Position numbers and translations under genes: made by a program | Part shown: positions 1 through 9,600 of the stretch, piece by piece | Numbering within the stretch: the stretch's first letter is position 1 | Layout: each line of letters starts with the position of its first letter | NCBI GenBank assembly: GCA_030247675.1 | Contig: JAOTRX010000008.1 | Location: 1-64,000 of the forward strand | Direction of reading: 5' to 3' | Length of the DNA: 64,000 nt | DNA from: Desulforhopalus sp. | GTDB lineage: Bacteria > Desulfobacterota > Desulfobulbia > Desulfobulbales > Desulfocapsaceae | The notes under the pieces: model-generated | What the model saw: the letters and a program-made list of their open reading frames with translations, nothing else | The model's database searches: none | What the model was told of the DNA's origin: nothing

Positions 1-5
1 CGCTT

Positions 6-122
<117 letters not shown>

Positions 123-133
123 TTTTTCTACAG

Positions 134-170
134 AAAGCCCCGATGAGATCACTCTCATCGGGGCTTTTTT
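134..170 (+). terminator. Intrinsic terminator of the rRNA operon
   Basis: A perfect 15-bp stem (134-148 with 153-167), GC-rich in the middle, with a four-base loop TCAC and a T-run immediately after. It starts 12 nt after the 5S gene. Confidence 0.93.
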
Positions 171-385
171 GCGCTTAGGACTCCTACCACCCACCCTCAG
201 AGTTGCTCTTCACCTTTCTCTAAAATCCACGATTGTTCATTTCAGTCAGCATGGATTTCCTATGTTATTGATCAATCTTTTGATATATTAGAGTATTATC
301 AGAAAGTCCCCGGCAGGCACGTGAAAATTCTTCGTCTATCAACCGGTATTCTCATCTCCCAACCTCCGTGGTTATTGGTGGTGCC

Positions 386-2242
386 ATGTCTATTCTACCC
401 AAACAGAACGATGCAAAGAGTTCCGCAATGGAACTCCAGGTCAGTGAGATCGACAAACTGTCCAATAAACTATTGGATATAGATCTGCAGCTTAATTCCA
501 ATATTCCTACTACCTTATGGATAAGTGACCTGCACGGAGAAGGTGACCGGTTTAAGTCCATTCTCCGCGGCAGATTTGGCATGCTCTTCCAGACGTGCAA
601 GGAAGCCTTGCCCACCACCTTCAGTTCTGAAAAGATCCAATATCTAACGAAGATAATAAGAAAACAACAATATCTTGATGACGACGTGATCCAGATGGAC
701 ATGCAGGACGTCATTCTCTGTCTGGTACAAGTGCTGAAGTATAAACTCACCAACATTAAATCCCACGACACTGAAATTTTTCGCCCAGAATTTCGAGATG
801 TTATCAGCAGACTTCTCTCGGGACTACCAGTTCCCGACCCCATTTTTGAAGAAAGAATTATTTCCAATCGGTTGATCGCCCACCTGTCCTATACCATTCG
901 CCAAGTGCTTCTTGACCGCATTCAGGTATTGGGTGATGTTTTTGATCGAGGACCACAACCCGACAAAATTCTCAGGATTCTCTCCTCCCATTTTTACCAA
1001 AACATGGTCGATTATGTCTTCGGCAACCATGATATCCTCTGGATGGGCGCCGCATCCGGAAACCAATCGCTGGTAGCCGAGGCCCTCCGAATCACCTGCC
1101 GTTACGACCACTTCGAATTTTTAAATCGCCTGGGTTTTGAGAGCTCACGATTGGCCGATTTTGCCGAACGGACCTATCCGGTTGAACTGGTGACCGGCAA
1201 TTTTAAAGCAAAAACCAACAAAGGTCGCTGCATGGAGAAGGCCCTGGCGGTGATCCAATTTAAACTCGAAGAACAGACCATTCGCGATTTCCCAATATAC
1301 CAAATGGAATCAAGGTTATGGCTGGATCGTTTCGTGGCAATGCTCCACTCAGGAAATACCGAGGCCCTCAACGACAGCCATTTCCCCACTTTAGACTTCA
1401 ACTCCCCCGGCAGGTTGACACCTGAAGAGCAACAACTCATCGATGAGCTGACCCTGCAGTTCACCAGGAACAAGCGCCTGATGCGCCTTCTCAGATTTCT
1501 CTTCACCAAAGGAAAGACCTATCATATCCAAAATAATTTTCTCAATATCCATGCCTTGGTTCCATCCACCGCCGAAGGAGATTTTGAGGAATTTCTTGGC
1601 TATAAAGGCAAAGAGCTTCTCAATTTTATCCAGGACACCATCAACCGAGTAGGCAAAAATTACCTTGCCGGCAAGCCACAAAACAAAGACGACCAGGGCC
1701 TGTTCTTTTATCTCTGGTGCGGCCCCAGATCACCGTTCTTTGGCAAGCATGCCATGAAGACCTTTGAAAGGTATTTCCTGAAAGACAAGGACTCGCATGC
1801 CGAGAGAAGCCTCTTTTGGAAAGATAACATGCAGACCAGCGCCTTCAAAAAAAAGATGCAACAGGAGTTTGGCGTACAACGGGTCATTTTTGGTCATACC
1901 CCCGTGAACTACAAAAAAGGCATCCAAATGGCCAGTCAGGATGGCGTGGCGATCAACGTCGACGGCGGATTTGCCGCCGCCTACTATAACCGGGGGCATT
2001 CCCTGGTCCATACCCCCCACCAGCTTTACGGCATCATTCTGCCGACCCCGAGCGAGATCATGGAGGCAGAGAGAAGGCTCGAATCGGCACCCCTGGACAT
2101 CGAGCTTATTGATGAATTTCCGCAACCGATGAAGATTAAGGACACCATCGCCGGTAAGATGCTCAAACAGGAACGAGACGCAATTATGCAGCGGCTTGTA
2201 CAATTTGCCGAACAAAACGGCTTACATTCAATGCCACATTAA
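386..2242 (+). CDS. fbp: Fructose-1,6-bisphosphatase, class III
   Basis: Hydrolyses fructose 1,6-bisphosphate to fructose 6-phosphate in gluconeogenesis (cytosol). The protein (618 aa from ATG 386) has calcineurin-like phosphoesterase motifs in the order expected for class III (Firmicutes-type) FBPase: SDLHGEGDRF, then GDVFDRG, then GNHD, with FGHTP and NVDGGFA near the C-terminus supplying the later metal ligands. Length fits the family (about 620-670 aa). A GTG at 368 would add six residues; ATG 386 is preferred because GGTGG lies five bases upstream. A gene for a degenerate GlpX (class II type) homologue starts 20 bp after the stop, probably in the same transcript. The family call is firm; the start is less so. 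Confidence 0.93.
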   Translation: MSILPKQNDAKSSAMELQVSEIDKLSNKLLDIDLQLNSNIPTTLWISDLHGEGDRFKSILRGRFGMLFQTCKEALPTTFSSEKIQYLTKIIRKQQYLDDDVIQMDMQDVILCLVQVLKYKLTNIKSHDTEIFRPEFRDVISRLLSGLPVPDPIFEERIISNRLIAHLSYTIRQVLLDRIQVLGDVFDRGPQPDKILRILSSHFYQNMVDYVFGNHDILWMGAASGNQSLVAEALRITCRYDHFEFLNRLGFESSRLADFAERTYPVELVTGNFKAKTNKGRCMEKALAVIQFKLEEQTIRDFPIYQMESRLWLDRFVAMLHSGNTEALNDSHFPTLDFNSPGRLTPEEQQLIDELTLQFTRNKRLMRLLRFLFTKGKTYHIQNNFLNIHALVPSTAEGDFEEFLGYKGKELLNFIQDTINRVGKNYLAGKPQNKDDQGLFFYLWCGPRSPFFGKHAMKTFERYFLKDKDSHAERSLFWKDNMQTSAFKKKMQQEFGVQRVIFGHTPVNYKKGIQMASQDGVAINVDGGFAAAYYNRGHSLVHTPHQLYGIILPTPSEIMEAERRLESAPLDIELIDEFPQPMKIKDTIAGKMLKQERDAIMQRLVQFAEQNGLHSMPH

Positions 2243-2262
2243 CTCCGCACATCTGAACTGTT

Positions 2263-3210
2263 ATGGATACCAACTACGGAATGGAAATTGTCCGGGCGAC
2301 GGAAATCGCCGCATTGACGGCGGCGCGTTTGCAAGGACTTGGCGATCATATTGATATTCTCAATCAAACCCGCAAGGCGATCACCAAGACATTGAATCGT
2401 CTCAGCATTGAGGGTGTCCTGACCAATGATCGTTTCACTGGTCGACCGGAGGTCTATCAACTCCCCGACATATTAGGGAAAGGTGGAGAAAAAACGGACC
2501 TCATGACCATTGCCCTTGAGGCCTATCGCAGCGCCGCCGACGGTAAAAATAACTCGACATCCTACGCGGTGATTGCCAAAGCCGGGTCAATTCAGTCAGT
2601 TCCCAATCTGAGTATGTATAAGATCGTCGTTGGCCCACAGGTTGGCGAGGTTATTGATATCAACCAGCCGCCGATAATCAATGTAAAACGGGTTGCAAGA
2701 GCCTTAAGAAAGTACACCGAAAACGTAACCGTCTGTATTTTGAACAAGGCCCAACACCGAGAGTTGATTAATGAGATCAGAGGCTGTGGGGCACGGATCA
2801 AATTGATCGAAGAGGGTGAGGTGTCCGGTTGTCTGGCGGCCATTACCGGTGAAAAAGCAGATATTTACATTGGCTATGGCTTTGCCCCAGAGGCCGTTTT
2901 GGTCACCGCCGCCATATGCTGTCTAGGCGGTTACTTTGAAGGAAAAATTATCTACGAAAACAATCACGACCGGGATGAGGCAGCACGGCATGACATCACC
3001 GACTACAACAAGATCTTCCGAACCCAGGATTTGATCCGGAGTAAAGAGGTCGCCATTGCCGCAACCGGCATTACCGACGGCGAATTTCTTGAAGGGGTGC
3101 GATTCACTGCCAATGGCGCCATAACCAGTTCTTTTGTCGCACGGGGCGAAACCCGGACCTACAGGAAACTCGAAACGCGACATTTCTTCGATTTTAAACC
3201 GGTGTTCTAG
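2263..3210 (+). CDS. GlpX-family protein (class II FBPase homologue) lacking catalytic motifs
   Basis: The 315-aa protein aligns end to end with E. coli GlpX as I recall it: an N-terminal TExAAL block, a central VGP region, an APEAV block and an ATGIT-GDFLEG-like block (ATGITDGEFLEGVRF here). The residues that bind metal and phosphate in GlpX are gone: GEGEIDEAP reads TNDRFTGRP, DPIEGT reads ALEAYRSA, and the K/D pair after GRGD is not kept. The reading frame is intact and the rest is well conserved, so it is not an obvious pseudogene. Inference: a non-catalytic or altered-function paralogue, perhaps regulating or binding the sugar phosphate handled by the FBPase encoded just upstream. Confidence 0.8.
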   Translation: MDTNYGMEIVRATEIAALTAARLQGLGDHIDILNQTRKAITKTLNRLSIEGVLTNDRFTGRPEVYQLPDILGKGGEKTDLMTIALEAYRSAADGKNNSTSYAVIAKAGSIQSVPNLSMYKIVVGPQVGEVIDINQPPIINVKRVARALRKYTENVTVCILNKAQHRELINEIRGCGARIKLIEEGEVSGCLAAITGEKADIYIGYGFAPEAVLVTAAICCLGGYFEGKIIYENNHDRDEAARHDITDYNKIFRTQDLIRSKEVAIAATGITDGEFLEGVRFTANGAITSSFVARGETRTYRKLETRHFFDFKPVF

Positions 3211-3277
3211 AAAGACGGCACGTGGAGTATCGCTTCCGTTCGTCTATTCTGTGAACCCATCTCAACTCATCTTTATA

Positions 3278-3330
3278 CCGCAAGGGCATAAGTTTCGTAC
3301 GAGCAGACAAGCTGCTCAACTCAGCTTTAT
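3278..3330 (+). repeat. Dispersed 3'-end repeat, copy A
   Basis: Copy of a repeat also seen at 51331, 55294, 59814 and (reverse) 45611. Core elements are CCGCAAGGGCATA, a GTTTCG block, the inverted repeat GAGCAG-N5-CTGCTC and the tail AACTCAGCTTTAT. Here the tail also appears 55 bp earlier (CTCAACTCATCTTTAT at 3261-3276), as if a second, partial unit lay in tandem. It sits between the GlpX-like gene and the sulfite reductase gene. Confidence 0.85.
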
Positions 3331-3357
3331 CAACTCCTTACCCATTGGACCAACAGT

Positions 3358-4014
3358 ATGAAAACAACTCCACCCCTCAATGCCATTTTACAAAGAGACA
3401 ACACCACCTATGCAATCGTTCCCCGAATTCCCGGAGGATTGCTCAGTCACGACCACCTTCGGGCGATAGCTGATGTCGTCGAAAAATACCACATCCCCAT
3501 CGTAAAAATAACCTCAGGTCAAAGGCTTGCCCTTGTTGGCCTGAAAGAAGAAGACCTCTCAGCGATCTACGAAGATCTGTCCATGACCCCCGGAAAGGCA
3601 ACGGAACTTTGTCTCCATTACGTTCAGGCTTGCCCGGGGACGGAGGTCTGCAAGTTCGGCGTACAGGATTCTCTTGGCTTTGGTATAGAGCTGGAAAACC
3701 TGCTCTCCACCAGAGACCTCCCGGCAAAACTCAAGGTCGGGGTTTCTGGGTGTCCCTTCTGCTGCAGCGAAAGCTTGGTCAGAGACATCGGCATTTTGGC
3801 CAAAAAGACCGGCTGGACCGTATCGTTTGGTGGGCATTCAGGAAAACGCCCCCGTATCGGCGATATCTTTGCCGAAGGCCTGTCTAATGAGGCCACAATT
3901 CAGTTGATCAATACATTTCTCGATTTTTATCGGGATAATGGCAAGATCAAGGAGCGCACCTCGCAGTTCGTCGAACGTATCGGGGTCGATGCCGTCAAAG
4001 CGCAGATTTTATAG
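3358..4014 (+). CDS. Small assimilatory-type siroheme sulfite reductase
   Basis: A 218-aa protein with one nitrite/sulfite reductase half-domain followed by the siroheme/[4Fe-4S] cysteine pattern C-x5-C (CPGTEVC) and C-x3-C (CPFCC). This length and pattern match the low-spin, monomeric sulfite reductase known from Desulfovibrio and methanogens, which lacks the second half-domain of CysI/DsrA. Probable reaction: sulfite to sulfide, cytosolic, six electrons. It stands alone, about 150 bp after the GlpX-like gene with a repeat in between, so it may have its own promoter. A ferredoxin-dependent partner is not encoded next to it. Confidence 0.88.
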   Translation: MKTTPPLNAILQRDNTTYAIVPRIPGGLLSHDHLRAIADVVEKYHIPIVKITSGQRLALVGLKEEDLSAIYEDLSMTPGKATELCLHYVQACPGTEVCKFGVQDSLGFGIELENLLSTRDLPAKLKVGVSGCPFCCSESLVRDIGILAKKTGWTVSFGGHSGKRPRIGDIFAEGLSNEATIQLINTFLDFYRDNGKIKERTSQFVERIGVDAVKAQIL

Positions 4015-4110
4015 GTGATCTCGTGCCAGGTCAGAGAAACTGACCGCATATAAATTATGCCTTTTTTCAGCGATATCTCTATTGAATCCGCCCCAGCCGC
4101 CGATAAGACA

Positions 4111-4227
4111 AGAAAGGCTCGAGAGACGATTCTAGCAACTTGAGCAATCGGCTCCTCCATAATGACAGCCGTCACGGGATAGTCGAATTATTTCCAGCTA
4201 TTTCGTGACGACTGGCTGAGCCTTTCT
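4111..4227 (+). other. Nested inverted repeats in the 5' region of the motB-like gene
   Basis: In the 269-bp gap between the sulfite reductase and the motB-like gene, arms AGAAAGGCTC (4111-4120) and GAGCCTTTCT (4218-4227) are perfect complements. Inside them CAGCC (4166-4170) pairs with GGCTG (4214-4218), and the adjoining 12 bases (4171-4182) pair with 4198-4209 with two mismatches. The outer and inner arms compete for one base. There is no T-run, so this is not a standard terminator. It could be a structured leader, a small RNA or a degraded mobile repeat. Nothing else is recognisable in the gap. Confidence 0.5.
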
Positions 4228-4283
4228 CGGTAATTCACTGGTTTTGTTACTTTCCCATAACGGCTTTATTATCACAGGTAGAT

Positions 4284-5501
4284 ATGTCCTGGTACGCAAA
4301 GACCTTGCCTCCTGACGCTCAGCTCTCCCAGCTTGGTGCCAGCCCATCCTCGGCAAGTCTGCCGGAGATCGATGATACACCTGTCGAAAGGATTCGCAGC
4401 ATCATCTCGCCACCACCTTCCTCGGCCGATCAGCAGACCACGCACGGCAATACAGTTTTTGTCGTTGATGACCTCGCCTACGCCCCCAACATGCCGCGGG
4501 CGACACACTGGTCGGTTGGCTGGGCCGACCTGATGATGACCATGTTCATTTTATTTCTTGCCCTTTATGCCTATCAAATCGCCAACAAGGAATTTCTCAG
4601 TAAATCGGGCACAGAGATTATCGGAGGGGATACCACCGAGGCCCTGCAAACCCTTGACACCGGCAGGGCCACCCTGCCCTTCTCGCCTATTCGTCCAGGC
4701 TTGCCATTAATAGCCTCCGGGAAAATCAAGCAGGTCGAAAAAACCGACAAAAACCTCGATCGGGATACCCTTATTGGCAGAGATGCCTCTTTGACTACTG
4801 CCCAAAAAACTCCTCAGCAAAAGGGCGAGGAGATTAAAATGCTCCCCGAACCACTTGAAAAAGCACCATTGGAACCGCGACAAATAGCTCTGGTCATCGA
4901 AGGTGCACAGAAGCCGCAACCTTTGGCAGTCCCTCCCGTACCGCTTCCGGATGAGGATGTTCTTGGCCCTAACCCGATAATTGCCAACGAACCCGCCCCG
5001 TCCCCGGCAGACAAGTTTCAGGATATCTACCGGCTCAGCAAGGGGGCTCTGGAGGAGAATGATCTAGGTAAATTTGCGGCAATTGACATCGTTCCCGATA
5101 AAACCGTACGGATCGTCCTCACCTCTGATCTGCTCTTTCAGATCGGCGAGAGTGAGGTATCGATGAGCGCCAGGGAATCCCTGGAAAAAGTGGCCGGCAT
5201 CATTCGCGCAACCCCGTATATGATCAATGTGGTCGGGCATACCGACAATATCCCCATGCGCTCGAACAGATTTAAAAGTAATTGGGAGCTCTCCGTTGCC
5301 AGGGCAAGCTCGGTTGCCCGGTATCTTATTGAAGAAGTGGGAATGGATCCCAATCAATTCGTGGTCAGCGGCTATTCCTCGTATCGCCCCGTCGAGCCAA
5401 ATACCACTGCGGAAAACCGGGCAAAAAACCGAAGAGTTGAGATTATCATTTCTAAACGACTTCCCGAACCATTGCCGGCAACAGCCGAAAATCTCAGATA
5501 A
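4284..5501 (+). CDS. MotB/OmpA-family stator-like protein
   Basis: A 405-aa inner-membrane protein. After a soluble N-terminus of about 75 residues comes WSVGWADLMMTMF plus one hydrophobic helix (about 76-98); D82 matches the proton-binding aspartate of MotB. A Pro-rich linker follows (about 110-260), then a C-terminal OmpA-like peptidoglycan-binding domain with GHTDN, NWELSVARA and NRRVEI. It should form an H+/Na+-driven stator with the MotA-like protein encoded 16 bp downstream. The long cytosolic N-terminus and the order motB-then-motA are unusual. No flagellar or chemotaxis genes are near, so the pair may power gliding, export or another envelope machine. Confidence 0.85.
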   Translation: MSWYAKTLPPDAQLSQLGASPSSASLPEIDDTPVERIRSIISPPPSSADQQTTHGNTVFVVDDLAYAPNMPRATHWSVGWADLMMTMFILFLALYAYQIANKEFLSKSGTEIIGGDTTEALQTLDTGRATLPFSPIRPGLPLIASGKIKQVEKTDKNLDRDTLIGRDASLTTAQKTPQQKGEEIKMLPEPLEKAPLEPRQIALVIEGAQKPQPLAVPPVPLPDEDVLGPNPIIANEPAPSPADKFQDIYRLSKGALEENDLGKFAAIDIVPDKTVRIVLTSDLLFQIGESEVSMSARESLEKVAGIIRATPYMINVVGHTDNIPMRSNRFKSNWELSVARASSVARYLIEEVGMDPNQFVVSGYSSYRPVEPNTTAENRAKNRRVEIIISKRLPEPLPATAENLR

Positions 5502-5517
5502 CTGCGAGAACATTTTT

Positions 5518-6381
5518 ATGAAATATCACAACCTTCTTGGTCTCTTCCTGAGTATTGCTCTCTTTCTTCTCGGCTTTGCCATAAACGGCAATATCGGCCT
5601 GTATTTCAGTCTTTCCGGGGCACTGATCGTCATCTTCGGTACCTTTGCGGCGGCACTTCTCAGCTACAAACTCGACCAGATGCGCAATATCTTCAAGGTT
5701 CTCGTCACCGCCTATCGCAAGCCCATCGCCAAGCAAACGGAAATTATCAATATTCTCATTGACCTATCGATTCGTTCACGCATGGAAGGGATACTATCTC
5801 TGCAGAATCAGGAAAATGAAACGACTGTCCTGTTTCTCAGGCGGGCCCTCGGTTGTCTGGTCGATGGCTACCGAATTGAACAAATTCGCGACATCTTGAA
5901 TACCGAGATGTATTTCTTTCGCCTGCGCCGTGAAGACTCCGAGCGGGCAATACGAACTATCGCCAATTATTTTCCGACCTTTGGCCTCATTGGCTCGGTG
6001 GTCGGTCTTATAACCATGATTGGCGGCATTGGCGACACATCGGTCATCCTCAAGGCCATTCCCGTAGCCCTCACCTCAACCTTGTACGGTCTGGTGTTTT
6101 CGACCTTTTTCTTCCTCCCCTTTGCGGCAACCGTTCGCGAACGTACCAACCAGGAACTCCTCCTGCAAAAAATTATCATGGAGGGAGTCATCGCCATCAG
6201 TTCCGAGGTGAATCCAGTTATCCTCAAAACCAAGCTCGAATCCTTCCTCACACCCTCTGACCGGGATACGGAACTTGTCTCGTACGCCAAGCTGAAACAA
6301 CGCTTCAATATCGAGCGACAGCAAAAAGCTGCAGAAGACGAAGATACCTTCAAGGGCAATATGGACATGGGTACCCTGTAG
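5518..6381 (+). CDS. MotA/TolQ/ExbB-family stator-like protein
   Basis: A 287-aa membrane protein with two N-terminal helices, a cytoplasmic segment of about 110 residues, and two C-terminal helices containing the MotA-like TFGLIGSVVGLITMIGGIGD stretch. The open frame extends upstream to 5227, but that part lies inside the OmpA domain of the previous gene; ATG 5518, just after its stop, gives a normal MotA N-terminus. Predicted partner of the preceding MotB-like protein in an ion-conducting A5B2-type stator. A weak ribosome site suggests translational coupling to the upstream gene. Confidence 0.86.
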   Translation: MKYHNLLGLFLSIALFLLGFAINGNIGLYFSLSGALIVIFGTFAAALLSYKLDQMRNIFKVLVTAYRKPIAKQTEIINILIDLSIRSRMEGILSLQNQENETTVLFLRRALGCLVDGYRIEQIRDILNTEMYFFRLRREDSERAIRTIANYFPTFGLIGSVVGLITMIGGIGDTSVILKAIPVALTSTLYGLVFSTFFFLPFAATVRERTNQELLLQKIIMEGVIAISSEVNPVILKTKLESFLTPSDRDTELVSYAKLKQRFNIERQQKAAEDEDTFKGNMDMGTL

Positions 6382-6661
6382 GCTCGCTATCCGCACCCGC
6401 ACAGCAAATCCCACCGCAAAACAGCAAGTTGGCCCTACCATTGTTACGCCGCCCCATTACGACCTCGTATCATCACGTTTTTATTAGGATTTTCACAGCT
6501 ACATATGGCGCCAATTTCCTGTGCAAATTAGCCGTTTCTATGCTAATACTCGCTAACTGTAAAACGATAATAATGTTTCTCAGCGGATCACAAGTACCGG
6601 TCTCAGTCGGGTACCTGTACAATAATCTGCCGCAATTGTTACCAAGGATACTAGGACCACT

Positions 6662-9600
6662 ATGAGCGCAGGATTCACCCATCTCCATGTCCATACCCAG
6701 TACAGCCTCCTCGACGGGGCCATCCGCATTCCCGACCTCCTTGAGAAATGCAAGGAATACGATATGGACTGCGTCGCCGTCACCGACCATGGGGCGATGT
6801 TCGGGGCGCTGGAATTTTATGCCAAGGCGAAAAAGGCCGGGATCAAGCCGATCATCGGCTGTGAGCTGTACATCGCCCCGGGGGATATGCGGGAGAAAAA
6901 GGCCATAGACGGCCAAATCGCCTACCATATCGTCCTCCTGGCCATGAATCACACGGGCTATCAGAACCTGATGAAGCTTGCCAGTATCGCCCAGTTCGAG
7001 GGTTTTTATTACAAACCGCGCATCGATATGCCGACCCTCCAGGAGCACAACGAGGGCATCATCGCCCTCACTGCCTGCCTGCACGGCCAAGTGCCTTTTT
7101 TGATTGGCCGGGGCGATATGAAGAGCGCCAAGGTCAAGGCCAAAGAACTCTGCGATATCTTTGGCGATCGCCTCTATTTCGAGATCCAGGAAAACGGCCT
7201 TACCGAACAGCAGAAGGTCAATGAAGGCCTGAAAATTCTCAGTGCCGAAATGGGCATCAAACTGGTGGCGACCAACGATTGCCATTACCTAAATCGCGAT
7301 GAGGCACATGCCCACGAACTGCTACTCTGTATTCAGACCGGCAAAACCATCAACGACCAGAACCGCTTCAAGTTTTCAACGGATGAGTTGTATTTCAAGT
7401 CCCCGGAAACCATGAAGAAGAGCTTTGCTCACTGCCCGGAGGCCATTGCCAATACCCAGGAAATCGCCGCACGCTGCAATCTGGAAATCAATTTTGGTGA
7501 TTACTATTTCCCGGAATTCCCGGTACCGGAGGGGGAGACCCTGGAGTCGATGTTCAAGTCGGCCTGCTGGGACGGGTTGAAGGGCCGTTTCAATGAGATG
7601 CGCAAGGCCGGCACCTTCAACGTCGAGGTCGAGAAAACTTACACCGAGCGATTGAAGACGGAGATTGATGTCATCACCGCTATGGGCTTTCCCGCCTATT
7701 TCCTCATTGTCGCCGACTTCATCAACTGGGCGAAAGACCGGGATATCCCGGTCGGTCCGGGCCGCGGTTCGGGTGCAGGGAGCCTGGCCGCCTATGCCAT
7801 GCGCATCACCAATATCGATCCCATCCCCTATGGCCTCATCTTCGAGCGCTTTCTCAATATCGAGCGCAAGTCGATGCCCGACTTCGATATCGATTTCTGC
7901 CAGGAACGACGTGGCGAGGTCATCGACTATGTCCGACAAAAGTACGGCGGCGCCGAACACGTCGCCCAGATCGTCACCTACGGATCGATGAAGGCGCGCG
8001 GCGTCATCCGCGACGTCGGCAGGGCCCTCGACATCCCCTACGGCGAAGTGGACAAGGTGGCCAAGCTGATTCCCGACCAGTTGAAGATGACCATTAAAAA
8101 GGCCATGGCCGAAGAGCCGAAGCTCCAGGAAGCGGCCGACAGCGATCCACGCATCGCCGAACTGCTGTCGGTGTCAAAGACCCTTGAGGGCCTCGCCCGC
8201 CACACCTCGACCCACGCCGCCGGGGTAGTCGTATCGCCCGGGCCGATGACCCAGTATCTCCCGACCTGCCGCGGCAGCAACGACGAGACCCTGACCCAGT
8301 ATGACATGAAACACACCGAGATGACCGGACTGATCAAGTTCGATTTCCTCGGTTTGAAGACCCTGACGGTCATCGACAAGGCCCTGAAGCATATCAAAAA
8401 GGATATCGGTACCGACCTGGATATCAATGCCATCCCCATGGACGATGCCAAGACCTACGACCTCCTCTGCCGGGGCGACGCCCAGGGCGTCTTTCAGCTG
8501 GAGAGTTCCGGGATGCGCGAACTCCTGGTGAAGATGGCCCCGGAACAGTTCAGCGATCTTATCGCCCTCGTTGCTTTATACCGCCCCGGCCCACTTGATT
8601 CAGGGATGGTTGACGATTTCGTTGAGACCAAACACCGGAGAAAAACCGCCAACTATCCGCTACCGGACATCAAGTCGGTATTGGAGGAGACCTACGGCGT
8701 CATCGTCTACCAGGAACAGGTTATGAAAATAGCCAATATCCTGGCAAGTTATTCCCTGGGCGATGCCGATCTCCTGCGCCGGGCGATGGGCAAAAAGATC
8801 CCAGAGGCAATGAATGCCGAAAAGGCCAAATTCATGGCCGGAGCGGTGAAAAACGGCCATCCCGCCGACAAGGCCGAGTATATTTTCGACCTTATGGCCA
8901 AGTTTGCCGGCTACGGCTTCAACAAATCCCATTCCGCCGCCTACGCCCTGGTCGCCTACCAGACGGCCTACCTCAAGGCCCATTATATGCCGCAGTTCAT
9001 GGCCGCCCTGCTGTCCTGCGACATGACCAACACTGACAAGGTGGTGCTCTATATCAATGAGTGCAAAGAGCACAATATCGAGGTGTTACCCCCGGATATC
9101 AATGAAAGTGTCAAGGATTTCAGCGTCATTAACGACCGCGTCCGCTTTGGCCTGGCGGCGGTGAAGAACGTCGGCGAATCGGCCCTCGACTCGGTCATCG
9201 AGGAGCGGGAGAAAAACGGCAAATACACCTCCCTGGGCGATTTCTGCAACCGTATCGACTCCCGCCGGGTGAACAGCCGGGTGATTGATAGTCTGATCAA
9301 GTCCGGATCCTTTGACTCTCTCGGTCATAATCGCGCGCAAAATTTTGCCATGATCGACAAGGCCATCGAGCAGGCAAAGGCAGTGCAACGAGATCAACAA
9401 AGTGGCCAGATGTCGCTTTTCTCGGTCGGCCCCAAGGAAACCAAGGCGCCGGAAATCGGCACCCTGGTCATGCCCGATGTGCCCGAATGGGATGATCGCA
9501 AGAAACTTGCCTTTGAAAAGGAAACCGTCGGTTTTTATATTACCGGCCATCCCCTCGATGCCGCCCTGCCGGAGATTAAAACGGTTATCGACTGCACCAT

